A DNA stretch of 64,000 nt from Alitta virens (Eukaryota; Annelida; Polychaeta; Phyllodocida; Nereididae). The position numbers and the translations under genes were made by a program. The DNA lies in assembly GCA_932294295.1 (NCBI GenBank), contig OW028578.1, positions 33,747,185-33,811,184 on the forward strand. Direction: 5' to 3'. The notes below the pieces were generated by a model. The model saw nothing but the letters and a program-made list of their open reading frames with translations. It made no database searches and had not been told where the DNA came from. This document shows, piece by piece, positions 62,832 to 64,000 of the stretch. Numbering within the stretch: position 1 is the stretch's first letter; each line of letters begins with the position of its first letter.

Positions 62832-64000
62832 ATGGATTTGCTTAAGAGCAAGATGCGGCCCTTCTTTGGGTCGAAAGAGGATGTGTGGAGGGAACGATTA
62901 ATGAGGGCCCAGCAAGCTGCAGCCAAGCCTTTGCAGTTCGCCCCTGTGTTTGTAGAACCCTCAGCGGCTCCCACCAACATTTCTAACGTATTTATGTCTC
63001 AGCATGCTATCGCCTCGCACTTTGGGGTGTACCTAGCTGAGCGATTTGATTGCAAAAGGCCGGCAGACTGGTCTCGCTTGTCACTAGAATACATACATCC
63101 TATTTTCAGACAAGTAGCCTCTGCCCTTTTTAACACAAACATGACTGCTGGGACAGCAGCCCAGTTACTTGTCATGTTTCTTAATACTAAATTCCTCAAG
63201 CGAGAACAAGGTCTGGGAATGATGTCCAATGTGTGGGAAATTTTGATAAATGACCCTAGCCAATCCCCCATTTTCCCTACAGCAGATGTAGACTTGTTCA
63301 TGCGTTATTATGTGGGACCATCTCTGGACAGTTTTAATCAGGAATTTATGTGGAAGCTAGCGCAAAAAATTGATAGGTTTTTGATTGCTGAGTTCAGTGT
63401 GCCAAAATCCTACCTTGCTGATATGCGTAAACAGATAGAGACTTGGTTTTCCATGTCAGCAGATCAAGTAGAAGGGGGAAATAAGAGCTCCCAAGAACAA
63501 GCACATGAGAGCGACAGGGGAAGAGAATATGCCAAATCTAAAGAACATCAAGAAAAAGATAATGAACATATGTTAAGATTTGACACAGTTAAACCAAAAG
63601 AGTCTGCCTATAGGGAAGAAGCTGAAGTCACTTTTACTGACGAAATAGAGATAGAACAAATGGGGCAAAGATTAGAGGCATTGGAAAGATCAGTGGCGGA
63701 TTCCACCAGTAAATTTACACATATTATGTCTGCCATTGACCCTAGAAAACAGCTGGGAGGACAAGAGCCAGCAACTTCCACTCCCCGCTACCCCCCTGAC
63801 CCACCTCCTTCCTCCAATCCTCAAGTAGCGCCAGGTGTTCCAGACTACGTGGGCAAACCCCTCGGCCGTCAGCTGAGAGTCCCAGGTCCATTAGATCCTA
63901 CTTTTGATCAAGACTGGACGGAGCATGAGGCAGCTGAAATTCCAGGGCCGACTATTCTGCGTCACCGGCGTGAACAGACAATGAACCCTGTTGACGATGA
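62832..64000 (+). CDS. Gag-like protein of the LTR retrotransposon (5' part, cut by window edge)
   Basis: Open frame of 389 codons from ATG at 62832 to the window end without a stop. Its position, directly after the repeat and leader, is that of gag. The first 220 residues are mostly helical in composition (e.g. LRHIF-like LEYIHPIFRQVASALF, NTKFLKREQGLGMMSNVWEI), then a charged stretch (KEHQEKDNEH), a possible coiled coil (EIEQMGQRLEALERSV) and a proline-rich segment (PRYPPDPPPSSN). No zinc knuckle has been reached. I do not recognise a specific family by sequence; the gag call rests on context. The intact frame suggests a young insertion. Confidence 0.65.
   Translation, partial: MDLLKSKMRPFFGSKEDVWRERLMRAQQAAAKPLQFAPVFVEPSAAPTNISNVFMSQHAIASHFGVYLAERFDCKRPADWSRLSLEYIHPIFRQVASALFNTNMTAGTAAQLLVMFLNTKFLKREQGLGMMSNVWEILINDPSQSPIFPTADVDLFMRYYVGPSLDSFNQEFMWKLAQKIDRFLIAEFSVPKSYLADMRKQIETWFSMSADQVEGGNKSSQEQAHESDRGREYAKSKEHQEKDNEHMLRFDTVKPKESAYREEAEVTFTDEIEIEQMGQRLEALERSVADSTSKFTHIMSAIDPRKQLGGQEPATSTPRYPPDPPPSSNPQVAPGVPDYVGKPLGRQLRVPGPLDPTFDQDWTEHEAAEIPGPTILRHRREQTMNPVDD

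Overview
The window is AT-rich, intron-rich animal genomic DNA with no bacterial features: spliced coding exons with GT/AG borders, tRNA-derived SINEs with target-site duplications, several non-LTR reverse transcriptases, an LTR retrotransposon and long microsatellites. The repeats and the genes suggest an invertebrate, probably marine, but I cannot name the species from sequence alone.

All recognisable host genes lie on the minus strand and belong to one family related to calcium-activated chloride channel regulators (CLCA: secreted proteins with an N-terminal metalloprotease-like domain, a VWA domain and a beta-rich domain). Gene A is cut by the left edge (exons from 4866 down to 1). Gene B runs from 30945 down to 8242 and gene C from 57050 down to 36152. 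Gene C can be reconstructed as 18 exons, 2,622 nt in total, with every intron phase agreeing. It predicts 873 residues: signal peptide, CLCA_N-like region, VWA with an intact DxSxS, CLCA-type beta region, and a second, degenerate VWA-like region at the C-terminus. The position where CLCA proteases carry HExxH reads A-R-W-F-R in B and C and E-N-W-F-I in A, so these are probably catalytically dead relatives. Gene B carries a nonsense codon, a 69-bp in-frame deletion in the MIDAS exon, a 1-bp deletion and the loss of a 77-bp exon; it is best called a pseudogene.

Genes B and C, with flanks, form a tandem duplication. Unit 1 is about 4846-32730, unit 2 about 32731-58845, and a third unit starts at 58846 and is interrupted by insertions. 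The unit border falls inside exon 1 of the gene A type, so each later junction keeps only its 5' flank and first seven codons. The units are nearly identical base for base but differ by discrete events: LINE and MITE presence or absence, a microhomology deletion, exon-fragment duplications, and what looks like a transposon excision footprint.

Other content by region: 13.9-16.0 kb and 42.8-43.7 kb hold repeat DNA and a LINE (reverse transcriptase deleted in unit 2). 24.7-25.3 kb and 52.5-53.0 kb hold an AGT trinucleotide array just upstream of exon 2. 25.7-27.4 kb is a second LINE present only in unit 1. 27.6-28.1 and 53.7-54.2 kb are an old antisense LINE relic. 29.8-30.5 and 56.0-56.6 kb are a TTAA-flanked MITE-like element. 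The right end (61357-64000) is an LTR retrotransposon whose left boundary is given exactly by comparison with the other units. No plus-strand host gene was found.
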